A DNA stretch of 64,000 bases, from contig JABFRP010000002.1 in NCBI GenBank assembly GCA_013141115.1, forward strand, positions 2,096,647 through 2,160,646, in the 5' to 3' direction. Source of the stretch: Ferruginibacter sp. (GTDB lineage Bacteria; Bacteroidota; Bacteroidia; Chitinophagales; Chitinophagaceae). Under the pieces are notes generated by a model. It saw only the letters and a list, made by a program, of their open reading frames with translations. It searched no databases and had not been told where the DNA came from. The translations under genes and the position numbers were made by a program. Of the stretch, positions 1-10,809 are shown piece after piece (position 1 is the first letter of the stretch; each line of letters opens with the position of its first letter).

Positions 1-982
1 TACTTGCAGGTAAATCGTTCATCTGTGCAGCGATGTCGTCTTTAGCGATAACTTTTGCAGCTCTTTCTAATAAACGACTGTGTAAGTAGAATACATCACC
101 GGGATAAGCTTCACGACCTGGCGGACGACGCAGTAATAAAGACACCTCACGGTAAGCCACAGCCTGTTTAGAAAGATCATCATAAATAATCAAAGCTGGC
201 CTTCCGGTATCACGGAAAAACTCCCCAATAGCTGCACCCGCAAACGGAGCATAGAATTGCAGAGGTGCAGGATCTGATGCAGAAGCGGCTACAATAGTTG
301 TGTAAACCATTGCCCCATGCTCTTCCAGTGTTTTCATGATACCTGCAATAGTACTTGCTTTTTGCCCGATAGCTACATAAATACAATATACAGGCTTTCC
401 TGCTGCATAAAATTCTTTTTGATTAATAATGGTATCAACTGCAATTGCAGTTTTACCAGTTTGGCGGTCACCAATAATTAACTCACGCTGACCACGGCCA
501 ATAGGTATCATGGCATCAATAGCTTTAATGCCTGTTTGTAATGGCTCTTTAACCGGCTCCCTGAAAATTACCCCAGGTGCTTTACGCTCCAGCGGCATTT
601 CATATAGTTCTCCTTTTAATGGCCCCTTGCCGTCAATGGGTTCGCCCAAAGTATTAATAACACGACCGCTCATTCCTTCACCTACCTTAATAGATGCGAT
701 TTGCCCGGTACGTTTTACTTTATCACCTTCTTTAATTTCTGCACTGTCACCCATCAATACCACACCCACATTATCTTCTTCCAGGTTAAGGGCAATAGCT
801 TTTACGCCATTGTCAAATTCTACCAGTTCACCGGAACGAACATTGTTCAATCCGTAAACACGGGCAATACCATCACCCACCTGCAATACGGTTCCTACTT
901 CCTCCAGGCTTGCAGAAGCATTGAAGTTGCTTAGTTGCTGGCGGAGAATCGCCGAAATTTCATCTGGTTTAATTTCTACCAT
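1..982 (-). CDS. atpA: ATP synthase F1 subunit alpha (N-terminal part, runs off the window)
   Basis: The first 327 codons of the F1 alpha subunit, which with beta forms the catalytic hexamer that makes ATP on the cytoplasmic face. The protein starts [17 protein letters not shown] and shows the alpha-subunit P-loop GDRQTGKT, the following [10 protein letters not shown], and the [27 protein letters not shown] block. The C-terminal third lies beyond position 1. In many Bacteroidota atpH directly precedes atpA. Here the upstream neighbour is a divergent protease and a promoter lies just before the gene, so atpA appears to be the first gene of its transcript. Identity is certain. Confidence 0.97.
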   Translation of the reverse strand, partial: MVEIKPDEISAILRQQLSNFNASASLEEVGTVLQVGDGIARVYGLNNVRSGELVEFDNGVKAIALNLEEDNVGVVLMGDSAEIKEGDKVKRTGQIASIKVGEGMSGRVINTLGEPIDGKGPLKGELYEMPLERKAPGVIFREPVKEPLQTGIKAIDAMIPIGRGQRELIIGDRQTGKTAIAVDTIINQKEFYAAGKPVYCIYVAIGQKASTIAGIMKTLEEHGAMVYTTIVAASASDPAPLQFYAPFAGAAIGEFFRDTGRPALIIYDDLSKQAVAYREVSLLLRRPPGREAYPGDVFYLHSRLLERAAKVIAKDDIAAQMNDLPAS

Positions 983-1553
983 AAAATATCAATTAATAAA
1001 TTATTATAAAGGCTAATTTTTCAGGCTGCAAAGGTAGGGCCTGCTGTTGGGAATGTCAAAAAAAATGGCAGATTTAAAAAATGAACCAGGAAAAACGGAG
1101 TTTATAGTTTTTGGCAAAGGGGTTAATTGAAACTGCACCTAAAATAAAAAGATATCCGGCTAACCTGTAAAAGTTTAAGATTTGAATATTAGCTAAACCT
1201 TTCTCATTAATGCTGAATAATATTAAACAAAACATATACTGTTACCTGAGAATTTTAATAGCATAATAAATAATTATTTTAATCAAAAACTATATTACAG
1301 AGATTTAGCTGTATTCAATAATAAATAGGTGAATTTTTCTTTCAAAAAATCAAAAAAATATTGGTTCAATATGTAAAAAGGTGTAATTTCCCGTTTCTAT
1401 TTTATTTTGATAACAATAATTTTTTGTTTAATCTCAATTTTAAATAGCTGCTTTTAATCCGTTTTTTATAAGAACCAAGACTAATTTTCCCGGATAAGAT
1501 TCTAAACTATTAACTAAAACGTTCACTCAATTTCAAACTAACAAACAAACATT
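983..1553. other. Divergent intergenic region, atpA / M36 protease
   Basis: A 571-bp AT-rich region between divergent genes. It holds the atpA promoter at its left end. I see no reading frame with a family signature, no tRNA and no clear repeat. A promoter for the protease must lie in the right half, but I cannot place it with confidence. Confidence 0.6.
1029..1060 (-). promoter_or_regulatory. Bacteroidota-type promoter of atpA
   Basis: On the minus strand TTTG (1060-1057) is followed after 20 bases by TACCTTTG (1036-1029). This matches the known Bacteroidota sigma-ABfr consensus TTTG / TAnnTTTG. The leader to the atpA ATG would be about 40 bases. Confidence 0.7.
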
Positions 1554-4500
1554 ATGAGAAAAATTTTCCTCTTTCTTATTCCATTGTTGTTTAGTGTATT
1601 TATTTCAAATGCACAAAATAATGCACAAGACGCAGAAGCGTTGCAGTTAGTTAGCTCAAACAAAGCCTCACTTGGCTTGTCTGCTGCTGATTTAAGCAAT
1701 GTAATGGTGTCTAGCACGTACCTTGATAATGCTTCGGGCATTAGAATGGTTTACCTGCAACAAACACACAAAGGCATTCCGGTGTATAACCAAATGCTGG
1801 TACTGGCCTTTAAAAACAACAGGCTGGTTTCTAATGCAGGTTTATTTAACCACAGCATGGAAAAATTTACCAACAGCAAAACGGGCATGCCTTCAGTTAC
1901 TCCTGAAGCAGCTGTTCAATCTGCCATATCAGATAGAAAACTGTTTGCTACGCAAATGGCTGTTGCTATAAGTAGAAAAGATAATGGTCGTAAAATTGAG
2001 TTTAGTAATATGGGAGTATCCCGTGAAAATATTACAGCACAATTAATGTGGATACCCATTGAGGAAACTGTAAATAAAATAACTGCTGTAACTAAAATAA
2101 AATTAGCATGGCAGGTATATATTATACCAAAAACAACTTCAGATTATTGGTTGGTAAGGGTAGATGCAAGCGATAATAGTGTTTTAGGAATGGATAACCT
2201 TACAGTATATTGTAATTGGGGAACACCTGAACACGATAAAGCTATTTGTGGCGATGTTGACCATAATAATAATGTAACAGCTAATGTGGTTTCAAATAAT
2301 TTGTTTGATTTTAAAACGATCACTAAATTATCTGAAGAGGTGACAACAAGTCCAACAATTGTAAATTCTGCTACATATAGGGTTATCCCTTTTCCTGCAG
2401 AAAGTCCAATTCATCCGGGTGGCGCACATGCTTTAAGAACAGACCCTTGGACTGCCGCACCTGGCAATGCTACTTCTTTAAAATGGCATACAGGCACAGG
2501 AGGTGCTAATTATGATTATAGCCGTGGTAATAATGTTTGGGCCTATGAAGATAGAACTGGTACTGCTAATACAGGATCAATTCCTAAATCGGCTCCATCA
2601 ACTACAACTCCCGACCCTCTTACTTTTAACTATACCCCGGATTATACCGTTGCACCTACGCAAACAACTCCGGTGCCAAATCAGCAATTTAATATTACCA
2701 ATTTATTTTACTGGAATAATATAATACATGATGTTATGTATGAATATGGTTTCAATGAAGTAACCGGTAATTTTCAGGATGATAATCAGGGCAGAGGTGG
2801 TGCAGGTAATGATCACGTAAACGCAGAAGCTCAGGATGCAAGTGGAACCAATAATGCCAACTTTGCTACTCCTGTCGATGGTTCAAGTGGAAGAATGCAA
2901 ATGTATTTATGGACAACTGTAACACCAAACAGAGACGGTGATGTGGATAATGGAATTGTGGTACATGAATTTGGACACGGTATCAGCAACCGCTTTACCG
3001 GTGGGCCAGCCAATAGCAGCTGTTTAGGAAACCTAGAACAGATGGGTGAAGGCTGGAGTGATTATTACTCTCTAATGTTTACTCAAGATTGGACTACAGC
3101 AACACTTAATACCGGGTTTAACTCACCAAGAGGTATTGGTACTTATGCGCTTAATCAGCCTATAACCGGGGCAGGTATTCGTACCCAAAAATATTGTACA
3201 GATTTTACTGTAAATAATAAGGTGTATTTGGTAAACCTTCCCCCTTCAGGTGTTCATGAAAGAGGCGAATTGTGGTGTGCTACACTTTGGGATATGACAT
3301 GGAATATCATTAATCAGGTGGGCAACATTAATCCCAACTTATATAATGTAGCTGGTGGCGGTGGTAATACAATTGCTTTAAAATTGGTTACTGAAGGTCT
3401 AAGATTGCAACAGTGTAGTCCAGGCTTCATCAGTGGTAGAAATGCAATTTTACAGGCCGATCAGTTATTATATGGTGGCTTATACAATTGTGCTATTTGG
3501 GAGGCATTTAGAAGAAGAGGTATGGGAGCGTTTGCTTCTGAAGGTTCTACAAGTAATATTAATGATCAGGTACCTGATTTTACTCCTCCTTTAACTCTTG
3601 CAGCAACTCAAAATGGTACAACAACTGTGGCGGAAGGTCAAAATATCATTTATGCAAATAAGATAACTACTTGTTCTGCTATAACAGGATATACTCTTAC
3701 AGATACTTTACCATTAAATGTAACTTATGTTAGTGGTGGCACCTATAATGCAGCGAACAGAGTAGTTAGCTTTACTGCCAATCAACCTGCAGGAACAACA
3801 AGTTATCCATTTACAGTTACAGCAAACGTGGGTAGTTATTTCCCTCCGGTAACCCTGTTGAACGAAACTGTTGCTGGTGCAACAATTCCTGCAACATGGA
3901 CAACAACAGCTACACCAGGTAATATTTGGTCTGTAGTTTCAACTCAGAGCAGCAGTGCTCCCAATTCCTTCTTTGTAGAAAATCTGGTAACAGCAGCTGA
4001 CCAAAAGTTAGAAACAACTTCAGCAATAGCATTACCAGCTAACTCATATCCAAAATTAACTTTCAAGCACAGATATAATACCGAAGACGGATGGGACGGA
4101 GGTGTAGTGGAAATTAGCACAAATGGAGGAACCACATGGACAGATTTAGGTCCAAACATGACAAGTGGTGCATATAATGGTGGTTTAGGTGCCGGTGCAG
4201 GTAACAATTTGGCTGGCAGGGCTGCTTTCACTGGTACTAGTGTGGGCGCAGGCTTACCCGTTACTACTGTTATTGGGCTTGCATCTTATGCTGGTCAATC
4301 TGTAAAAATCAGGTTTAGATTTGGGTCTGATGATAATACAGCTGGCACAGGATCACCTACAGGATGGTGGGTTGATGATATTGTTTTAGATGCAGTTGCC
4401 GCAGTTAATATGCGTACCAGTTTATTTAATGCCTCTAATGTAAGGGTATCATTTAAAGATACAGTTACACTTATAACTCCTCTTATATTGTGTTCTCCAA

Positions 4501-7500
4501 ATATTTCAACACAACCAAGTAATACATTAGTTTGTGATGCTTCATCTGCAAGCTTTACCTGTGTTGCCAGTGCAACAGGTGGTGTTACTTATCAATGGCA
4601 GGTAAGTACTAATGGTGGCGGAACCTGGACAGATGTTACAGGAGCTACTGCAAGTACATATACATTTACAGCAGCTTTAGCTCAAAATGGCAATCAATTC
4701 CGTTGTGTGGTTACTGGTTCTTGTGCTCCTAACGCTACCAGTTTAGTTGCAACTTTATCAGTTGTTGCTGCAAGTGTTGGTGGTACAGTTTCACCAGCTA
4801 ATACTCCTGTGTGCGGTGTGCCTAACAATGGTACAATAACTTTATCAGGTAATACTGGAAGCGTTGTACGTTGGGAATTCTCAACAAACGGTGGCGGTAT
4901 TTGGACAAACATTGCTAATACAAGCAATACACAAACATTTGCAAATGTTGCAACAACTACTTTGTATCGTGCATTAGTACAGGTGCCAGGTTGTGTAGGA
5001 GTATATTCTACAAATGCTACTGTTACATTTACTGCAAGCACACCTTTAGCTATTATATCTGATGTGCCAACAACTTTATGCCAGGGAGATCCTTCTTTGT
5101 TAACTGTTGTAGGGGTAACTATTAATACATTCTCGTCTGCAACCAGTCTTGCAATTCCAGGAACTGGTACCGGAGCTTCAACAGGAGCACCGGCTAATCC
5201 TTATCCATCTACTCTTGCAGTATCAGGTTTACCTGCTACAGGTGTTTCTGTTAAGTCAGTAACAATAAGTGGTATTTCTCATACATTCCCTTCTGATATG
5301 GATATTGCGTTGGTTTCACCAACTGGCCAGGTAGTAGTGCTTATGTCGGATATAGGCGGAGCAACGGACTTAACTGGTCAGAATTATACATTTGATGACG
5401 CAGCAACAGTTAGTTTAACTACTGCTCTTAATGCAACAGGAACATATAAACCTACTAACCTTGGAGGCACAGTAGATCCGTTCCCTGGAGGGCCTACTAC
5501 AGGAACCACTTCATTACCATTATCTACTTTTACCGGCAATCCAAATGGAAACTGGCAATTGTATGCTGTTGATGATTTAGGTGGTGATATTGGTGCTATT
5601 AGTGGTGGATTCAGTATTACATTTAATGCTACTGGTATCGTACCTGGTCTAACCTATACCTGGACACCGGGTACTGGTCTTAACCAAACAACTGGTAATC
5701 CGGTTGCGGCTTCTCCAGCTACTACAACTACTTATACAGTATTTGCTGATAATGGTGCAGGTTGTACAAGACAAGCTTCAATTACTTTAACTATTAATGC
5801 ACGCCCTGCAATAACAGCTCAACCGGCTAATACCACAATATGCTCAGGTTCTCCGGCAACATTTACTGTTGGGGCCACAGGCGCAGGTATTGCTTATCAA
5901 TGGCAAGTAAGCACCAATGGCGGCGCTACTTATGTTAACTTGGCAAATGGAGCTCCTTATGCAGGTGTAACAACTGCTACTTTAACAATAACACCTACCA
6001 CAGGCGCTTTGGCTAACAATCGTTACCGTTGTGTAATTACTGGTACATGTACTCCTGCTGCAACTTCAGTTGGAGCAATATTAAATATAACAGCGTTGCC
6101 AGTTGTTCCAATAACACCGGCAGGCCCTGTTTGTGGTGGTATTGAAGGTATTAACGGTACTTTACTAACTGCAGGTTCTTCTTTACCTCCAGTTCCAGGA
6201 AGCGTAACTATTCCTTCAGGTACAATTAACCTTGCTGTTCCTGATAATACAGCAAATGGTGTAAATAATACAATAGCAGTTACAGGCGTTCCTGCAAATG
6301 CAACTATTACTAACGTAACTGTTAAATTAAACATGTCGCACACTTATCCAGGCGATATGATCTTTAATTTAAGAGGTCCTAGTGGACAAATTTTAAACTT
6401 ATACAAATACGGTGGAGCAGCAGGTACAGGAGCATCATCGGGTCCAACTACATGGGGTTGGTACAATGCCTCTGTAAGTAATAATGGTACTGCTGCTTTC
6501 AATTCAGTAACAGCAGCTCCTTATATCTATGGTGCTACTCCAATATGGAAGCCAGATGCAATAAACGCTGCTGTTGGTGGTGTTACAGTACAAAATCCAA
6601 CAGGTTTTGTATCAAACGCTGCAAACTTTACAAATTTGTATACAACGGCTGCATCTATGAATGCTAACTGGGTGTTGGCAATGGCAGATGGCGGTGGAGG
6701 TGATGTTGGTACGTTGGCTTCGTGGTCAATTGTTATTGACTATACTACTCCAGGTGCAAGTGGTTCTCCACTAACTTATACATGGTCTCCTGCAACAGGA
6801 TTATATACAAATCCTATTGCTACTTTACCATACATTGCAGGTACTCAAACAGGTACTGTATATGCAGCTCCAACTGCACTTACTACTTACACTGTATCAG
6901 GTACAGATGCTACAACAGGTTGTGTAGGTACATCTACAGTTATTGTTAACTATACACCGCCAGCACCAACTATTACTCCATCCGCAGTAACAATGTGTTT
7001 AGGTGATTTGCCTGTAAGATTAACAAGCTCTTCAGCAACTGTATCTAATGTTAGTTTCCCTTCAGGTGCAATTAATCTTGCTGTTCCTGATAATACAGCA
7101 AATGGTGTAAATAATACTGTATCAGTTTCAGGTATTCCATCAAATGCTACTATCACTAACGTTGCTGTGAAATTAAATATGTCGCACACATATCCTGGCG
7201 ATATGATATTTAACCTTAAAGGCCCAAGCGGACAAATCTTGAATTTGTACAAATACGCTGGGGGTGCATTTACAGGTCCTGTTTCTGGTGTTCCAACATG
7301 GGGCTGGTATAATGCATCAATAAGCTCTTCGGCAACTACTACCTTTAGTTCAGTAACGGCAGCTCCATTCATTTATGGCGCTACCCCAACTTGGAAACCC
7401 GATGCATTAAATGCGGCAGTTACGGGTGTAACCGTACAAAACCCCGCAGGCTTTGTTTCTAATGCAGCTGCATATAGCAACTTATATACTACTACTGCAA

Positions 7501-9146
7501 GTGCAAACGGAGGATGGACATTAGCAATGGCAGATGGCGGTGCCGGTGATGTTGGAACGTTGTCATCATGGTCTCTTGACATTACCTATGTTATAGGAGT
7601 GCCAGCTACTCCAGCCGTATGGTCTCCAAATGGTTCTGGAAGTGGATTGTTTACCAATGCTGCAGGTACAACTGTGTATACCGGTGCACCAACAGATACG
7701 GTTTATGCAATGCCAACACCATCTGGTGTTTACCCTTACACAGCAACAGTTCAAAGCTTAGGTTTACCACCGTCAGCAATTGCAACAACTTTTGCTAATA
7801 ACAATCAATTCTCATTGGTAACTTCTAATTTTAGGAACAATAATTCATTCCCTGTAACTATTACAGGTATAGAAAGTATTGCTGCAACATCAGGAGGTTC
7901 AACAGCCCGACTGTATTATAAACTAACCCCTGTTAATGGAACACCTGGTGCCATATCAGCAGCTAATGGTTGGACTTTAGCAGGAACAGGAACTTACACA
8001 GCAGTTGCTAATACAACTACTACCACTCCACAATTAATGTTAACTGGTATAAGTTTAGTAGTACCAGCCGGAGCCACATATGGTCTTGCTTTTGAATCTC
8101 AGCTTACAGGCGGCGCAGGTAATTTAAGATATAGTACAGTGGCCGCAGGTACTTATATTAATTCTACTGGCGGTTGTGATTTGATTTCGGGCACAAATGC
8201 AAGTTTTGCGGGAGATTTGGCGCCAATTGCGCCAACATTTACTCCGAGAGCATTTATTGGCAGGGTTTTATTCTCAGGAGCATCAGCTCCACCTTGTACA
8301 TCACCTGCAAGAACAGTGATTGTTACGGTTAATCAGCCAATTGCGTTTACTACACAACCTGTAAATGATACTACTTGTACAGACGGTGTAGCCAGCTTTA
8401 CAGCAGTTGCAACCGGTTCAGCAATTGCACATAACTGGAAAGTAAGTATAAACAATGGTAACACATGGTTGGATGTTGCAAATGGCGGTGTTTACAGCGG
8501 GGCAAAAACTGCTACATTGACTATAACTAGTCCTCCTGTTTCAATGAGCGGATACCTTTACAAAGATTCAGTTAGTACAACACCTTGTGCTCCTAAATCT
8601 TCATTAATAGTTAGGTTAATTGTAAATCCTTTACCAACCGTAGTAATAGCTGCATCTCCTTATACCAAACTATTCCCTGGTTTAAGAACAACTTTATTCT
8701 CAACAGTTACTCCTGCTGCAGCCACTTACACATGGTTGAGAGATGGAGTACAGGTTTCGGGATCTGGAAGTTCTTTACTTGTAGGCGTTGATGGATTAGG
8801 TGATTACAGATTAAGGGTTACAGATGTTAATGGTTGTACCAATACATCAAACCTGGTATCTTTAACTGATTCTGCAAGCGGAAGGGTATTTATCTATCCT
8901 ACACCTAACAATGGTAGATTCCAGGTTAGATATTACAGCATCATTAACAATACAGGCTTACCACGGGGTATAAATGTATTTGATGCAAGAGGTAAAAGAG
9001 TATTAACTCAAGCCTATTCTATCAATGCACCATATGCAAGAATGGATGTTGATTTAAGCAATCATGGTTCTGGTGTTTACTGGATTGAAGTGGTTGATGT
9101 AAACGGCAATCGTTTAGCAATGGGAAGAACAGAAGTATTGAGATAA
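1554..9146 (+). CDS. Giant secreted M36 (fungalysin-like) metalloprotease with P domains, Ig-like domains and T9SS tail
   Basis: A 2530-residue secreted protease. A signal peptide (MRKIFLFLIPLLFSVFISNAQ) is followed by an FTP-type propeptide (about 30-230). The M36 catalytic domain carries HEFGH (H471, E472, H475) and the downstream EGWSD (E499) as zinc ligands. Next come a DUF11-like stretch (about 690-760), a jelly-roll/MAM-like domain (about 765-950, GWWVDDIVLD), several Ig-like modules (YQWQVSTNGG), and three proprotein-convertase P-like domains (about 1190-1360, 1547-1736, 1833-2016). A C-terminal T9SS type A sorting domain begins near IYPTPNNGRF. By family it would degrade extracellular protein; the accessory modules probably bind substrate or protect the enzyme (inference). 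Monocistronic, with its own terminator. Confidence 0.93.
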   Translation: MRKIFLFLIPLLFSVFISNAQNNAQDAEALQLVSSNKASLGLSAADLSNVMVSSTYLDNASGIRMVYLQQTHKGIPVYNQMLVLAFKNNRLVSNAGLFNHSMEKFTNSKTGMPSVTPEAAVQSAISDRKLFATQMAVAISRKDNGRKIEFSNMGVSRENITAQLMWIPIEETVNKITAVTKIKLAWQVYIIPKTTSDYWLVRVDASDNSVLGMDNLTVYCNWGTPEHDKAICGDVDHNNNVTANVVSNNLFDFKTITKLSEEVTTSPTIVNSATYRVIPFPAESPIHPGGAHALRTDPWTAAPGNATSLKWHTGTGGANYDYSRGNNVWAYEDRTGTANTGSIPKSAPSTTTPDPLTFNYTPDYTVAPTQTTPVPNQQFNITNLFYWNNIIHDVMYEYGFNEVTGNFQDDNQGRGGAGNDHVNAEAQDASGTNNANFATPVDGSSGRMQMYLWTTVTPNRDGDVDNGIVVHEFGHGISNRFTGGPANSSCLGNLEQMGEGWSDYYSLMFTQDWTTATLNTGFNSPRGIGTYALNQPITGAGIRTQKYCTDFTVNNKVYLVNLPPSGVHERGELWCATLWDMTWNIINQVGNINPNLYNVAGGGGNTIALKLVTEGLRLQQCSPGFISGRNAILQADQLLYGGLYNCAIWEAFRRRGMGAFASEGSTSNINDQVPDFTPPLTLAATQNGTTTVAEGQNIIYANKITTCSAITGYTLTDTLPLNVTYVSGGTYNAANRVVSFTANQPAGTTSYPFTVTANVGSYFPPVTLLNETVAGATIPATWTTTATPGNIWSVVSTQSSSAPNSFFVENLVTAADQKLETTSAIALPANSYPKLTFKHRYNTEDGWDGGVVEISTNGGTTWTDLGPNMTSGAYNGGLGAGAGNNLAGRAAFTGTSVGAGLPVTTVIGLASYAGQSVKIRFRFGSDDNTAGTGSPTGWWVDDIVLDAVAAVNMRTSLFNASNVRVSFKDTVTLITPLILCSPNISTQPSNTLVCDASSASFTCVASATGGVTYQWQVSTNGGGTWTDVTGATASTYTFTAALAQNGNQFRCVVTGSCAPNATSLVATLSVVAASVGGTVSPANTPVCGVPNNGTITLSGNTGSVVRWEFSTNGGGIWTNIANTSNTQTFANVATTTLYRALVQVPGCVGVYSTNATVTFTASTPLAIISDVPTTLCQGDPSLLTVVGVTINTFSSATSLAIPGTGTGASTGAPANPYPSTLAVSGLPATGVSVKSVTISGISHTFPSDMDIALVSPTGQVVVLMSDIGGATDLTGQNYTFDDAATVSLTTALNATGTYKPTNLGGTVDPFPGGPTTGTTSLPLSTFTGNPNGNWQLYAVDDLGGDIGAISGGFSITFNATGIVPGLTYTWTPGTGLNQTTGNPVAASPATTTTYTVFADNGAGCTRQASITLTINARPAITAQPANTTICSGSPATFTVGATGAGIAYQWQVSTNGGATYVNLANGAPYAGVTTATLTITPTTGALANNRYRCVITGTCTPAATSVGAILNITALPVVPITPAGPVCGGIEGINGTLLTAGSSLPPVPGSVTIPSGTINLAVPDNTANGVNNTIAVTGVPANATITNVTVKLNMSHTYPGDMIFNLRGPSGQILNLYKYGGAAGTGASSGPTTWGWYNASVSNNGTAAFNSVTAAPYIYGATPIWKPDAINAAVGGVTVQNPTGFVSNAANFTNLYTTAASMNANWVLAMADGGGGDVGTLASWSIVIDYTTPGASGSPLTYTWSPATGLYTNPIATLPYIAGTQTGTVYAAPTALTTYTVSGTDATTGCVGTSTVIVNYTPPAPTITPSAVTMCLGDLPVRLTSSSATVSNVSFPSGAINLAVPDNTANGVNNTVSVSGIPSNATITNVAVKLNMSHTYPGDMIFNLKGPSGQILNLYKYAGGAFTGPVSGVPTWGWYNASISSSATTTFSSVTAAPFIYGATPTWKPDALNAAVTGVTVQNPAGFVSNAAAYSNLYTTTASANGGWTLAMADGGAGDVGTLSSWSLDITYVIGVPATPAVWSPNGSGSGLFTNAAGTTVYTGAPTDTVYAMPTPSGVYPYTATVQSLGLPPSAIATTFANNNQFSLVTSNFRNNNSFPVTITGIESIAATSGGSTARLYYKLTPVNGTPGAISAANGWTLAGTGTYTAVANTTTTTPQLMLTGISLVVPAGATYGLAFESQLTGGAGNLRYSTVAAGTYINSTGGCDLISGTNASFAGDLAPIAPTFTPRAFIGRVLFSGASAPPCTSPARTVIVTVNQPIAFTTQPVNDTTCTDGVASFTAVATGSAIAHNWKVSINNGNTWLDVANGGVYSGAKTATLTITSPPVSMSGYLYKDSVSTTPCAPKSSLIVRLIVNPLPTVVIAASPYTKLFPGLRTTLFSTVTPAAATYTWLRDGVQVSGSGSSLLVGVDGLGDYRLRVTDVNGCTNTSNLVSLTDSASGRVFIYPTPNNGRFQVRYYSIINNTGLPRGINVFDARGKRVLTQAYSINAPYARMDVDLSNHGSGVYWIEVVDVNGNRLAMGRTEVLR
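6205..7590 (+). repeat. Two near-duplicate P-domain coding repeats
   Basis: Within the M36 protease gene the segments starting near 6213 and 7059 (about 850 bp apart) encode nearly the same P-like domain. Both contain NLAVPDNTANGVNNT, LNMSHTYPGDMIFNL, TWGWYNAS and WVLAMADGG / WTLAMADGG. This is a recent intragenic duplication. A third, more distant P domain lies at about 5120-5640. Confidence 0.85.
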
Positions 9147-9170
9147 ATTTTCAAACTGTTTTATAACCTT

Positions 9171-9201
9171 AAGTCCTCCGAAATATTCGGAGGACTTTTT
9201 T
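9171..9201 (+). terminator. Rho-independent terminator of the M36 protease gene
   Basis: A perfect 12-bp stem (AAGTCCTCCGAA / TTCGGAGGACTT) with a 3-base loop, ending in a T tract, starting 25 bases after the stop codon. Confidence 0.9.
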
Positions 9202-9283
9202 ATGCCTTCTTTTTTGCAATTTTGGCAGATATTTAAACGGGAATGCTTTTTGACTTAGTATTTTAAAATAAAAATTTACAACT

Positions 9284-9979
9284 ATGACACTGGGAATAAT
9301 ATTTGTTTCTATTGTATTTATGTTACTGGGTATGCTGGTGCAGTTCAGGCTTAAAAGCAAGTTTGCGGAATATGCAAAAGTTTCCTCCAGCAAAGGAATG
9401 AGTGGAAAAGAAGTTGCAGAAAAAATGCTTAATCAAAATGGTATTTATGATGTTCAGGTAATTTCTGTTGATGGTTTTTTATCAGACCATTATAATCCGC
9501 TTAATAAAACAGTTAACCTGAGCCCCGATGTGTACGAAGGAAGAAATGTATCTGCTATGGCGGTAGCGGCACACGAGTGTGGTCATGCAGTGCAACATGC
9601 AACAGCCTACTCCATGTTAATGTTACGAAGCAGGCTGGTGCCTGCTGTACAAATAAGCAGTAAATTGTCTCAGTGGGTAATAATTGCAGGGCTGGGGATG
9701 TTTGGCTTTGGTGGCGGTAATACTACTGTTTTACTTATCGGCATTATTTTATTTGCCGTAAGTACTTTGTTTTCTGTAATTACATTACCTGTTGAATTTG
9801 ATGCTTCTGCAAGAGCATTAAAATGGCTGGAGACTGCCAATATTACAACCACTACAGAGCATGATAAGGCAAAAGATGCATTAAAATGGGCAGCTCTTAC
9901 CTATGTGGTAGCCGCTTTGGCTTCTATTGCAATGCTGGTTCAATATATTTTAATTTATCAATCCCGTAGCAGGGATTAA
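9284..9979 (+). CDS. Membrane-bound neutral zinc metallopeptidase (YugP family)
   Basis: A 231-residue membrane protein of the YugP/neutral zinc metallopeptidase family. An N-terminal membrane segment (LGIIFVSIVFMLLGMLVQF) is followed by the hallmark zinc site AAHECGHAVQHA. Two further hydrophobic helices (IIAGLGMFGFGG and TTVLLIGIILFAVSTLF) and LPVEFDASARAL follow, then a final C-terminal helix. The length is normal for the family. The substrate is unknown. It is probably transcribed alone; the preceding protease gene ends in a strong terminator. Confidence 0.88.
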   Translation: MTLGIIFVSIVFMLLGMLVQFRLKSKFAEYAKVSSSKGMSGKEVAEKMLNQNGIYDVQVISVDGFLSDHYNPLNKTVNLSPDVYEGRNVSAMAVAAHECGHAVQHATAYSMLMLRSRLVPAVQISSKLSQWVIIAGLGMFGFGGGNTTVLLIGIILFAVSTLFSVITLPVEFDASARALKWLETANITTTTEHDKAKDALKWAALTYVVAALASIAMLVQYILIYQSRSRD

Positions 9980-10048
9980 AAAACTGATTTCATCTTTATC
10001 ACTAATAACTATCAACTATATTTGTAACTACAATTAATCTTAATTAAT

Positions 10049-10744
10049 ATGAATTTTGGAAAAGAATTTGAAAAATATGCAGTAAAGCATAAAGGCATAA
10101 GCAGTAATGTATTGGACAGTTATATAAAGCACAATGTAACCAACCTTACACCTAATATTATTGAGGAGCGCTCGATGAATATTGCTGTAATGGATGTGTA
10201 CAGCAGGCTGATGATGGACAGAATTATTTTTCTGGGCTATCCTATTAATGATGAGGTAGCCAATATTGTTACTGCACAATTACTTTTTTTAGAAAGTACC
10301 GACAGAACAAGGGATATACAGATATATTTAAATAGTCCCGGAGGTAGTGTATATGCTGGCCTAGGCGTATATGATACCATGCAATTTATTACGCCGGATA
10401 TTGCTACAATATGTACTGGTATGGCGGCCAGTATGGGGCAAGTACTGTTATGTGCAGGTGCTAAAGGAAAACGTACTGCATTAAAGCACAGCCGTATTAT
10501 GATGCATCAGCCTAGTGCAGGTGCAGGTGGGCAAGCTACAGATATTGAAATTACCGTAAACGAGGTAAAGAAAATAAAGCAGGAATTATATGAAATAACT
10601 GCTTTTCATACTGGCCAGCCAGTAGAAAAAGTTGCATTGGATAGCAATAGAGATTATTGGATGACAAGTGCCGAAGCGAAAGAGTACGGTATGGTAGATG
10701 AAGTATTATTGATGAATCCAAGGAAACAAAAAAAAGATAAATAA
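10049..10744 (+). CDS. clpP: ATP-dependent Clp protease proteolytic subunit, paralogue 1
   Basis: A serine protease subunit that forms the barrel-shaped proteolytic core fed by ClpX. It is 231 residues with catalytic triad S128 (GMAASMGQ), H153 (MMHQPSAG) and D202 (NRDYWM), and the substrate-groove sequence YLNSPGGSVYAGLGVYD. The N terminus is about 25 residues longer than in E. coli ClpP. A -7 box TATATTTG lies at 10017-10024. A second clpP follows after 65 bases, so both subunits may be co-transcribed and form mixed rings (inference). Confidence 0.95.
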   Translation: MNFGKEFEKYAVKHKGISSNVLDSYIKHNVTNLTPNIIEERSMNIAVMDVYSRLMMDRIIFLGYPINDEVANIVTAQLLFLESTDRTRDIQIYLNSPGGSVYAGLGVYDTMQFITPDIATICTGMAASMGQVLLCAGAKGKRTALKHSRIMMHQPSAGAGGQATDIEITVNEVKKIKQELYEITAFHTGQPVEKVALDSNRDYWMTSAEAKEYGMVDEVLLMNPRKQKKDK

Positions 10745-10809
10745 CCGAAGTACAAAGTTGGCAACACTGCTTACCTTCTAAACTACTAAACATCTAAAAT
10801 TTTTTAAAA

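Noticed and set aside
510..934. Open frames on the plus strand opposite atpA
   Set aside because: They are antisense to a certain gene, lack family signatures, and their composition follows the atpA codons on the other strand.
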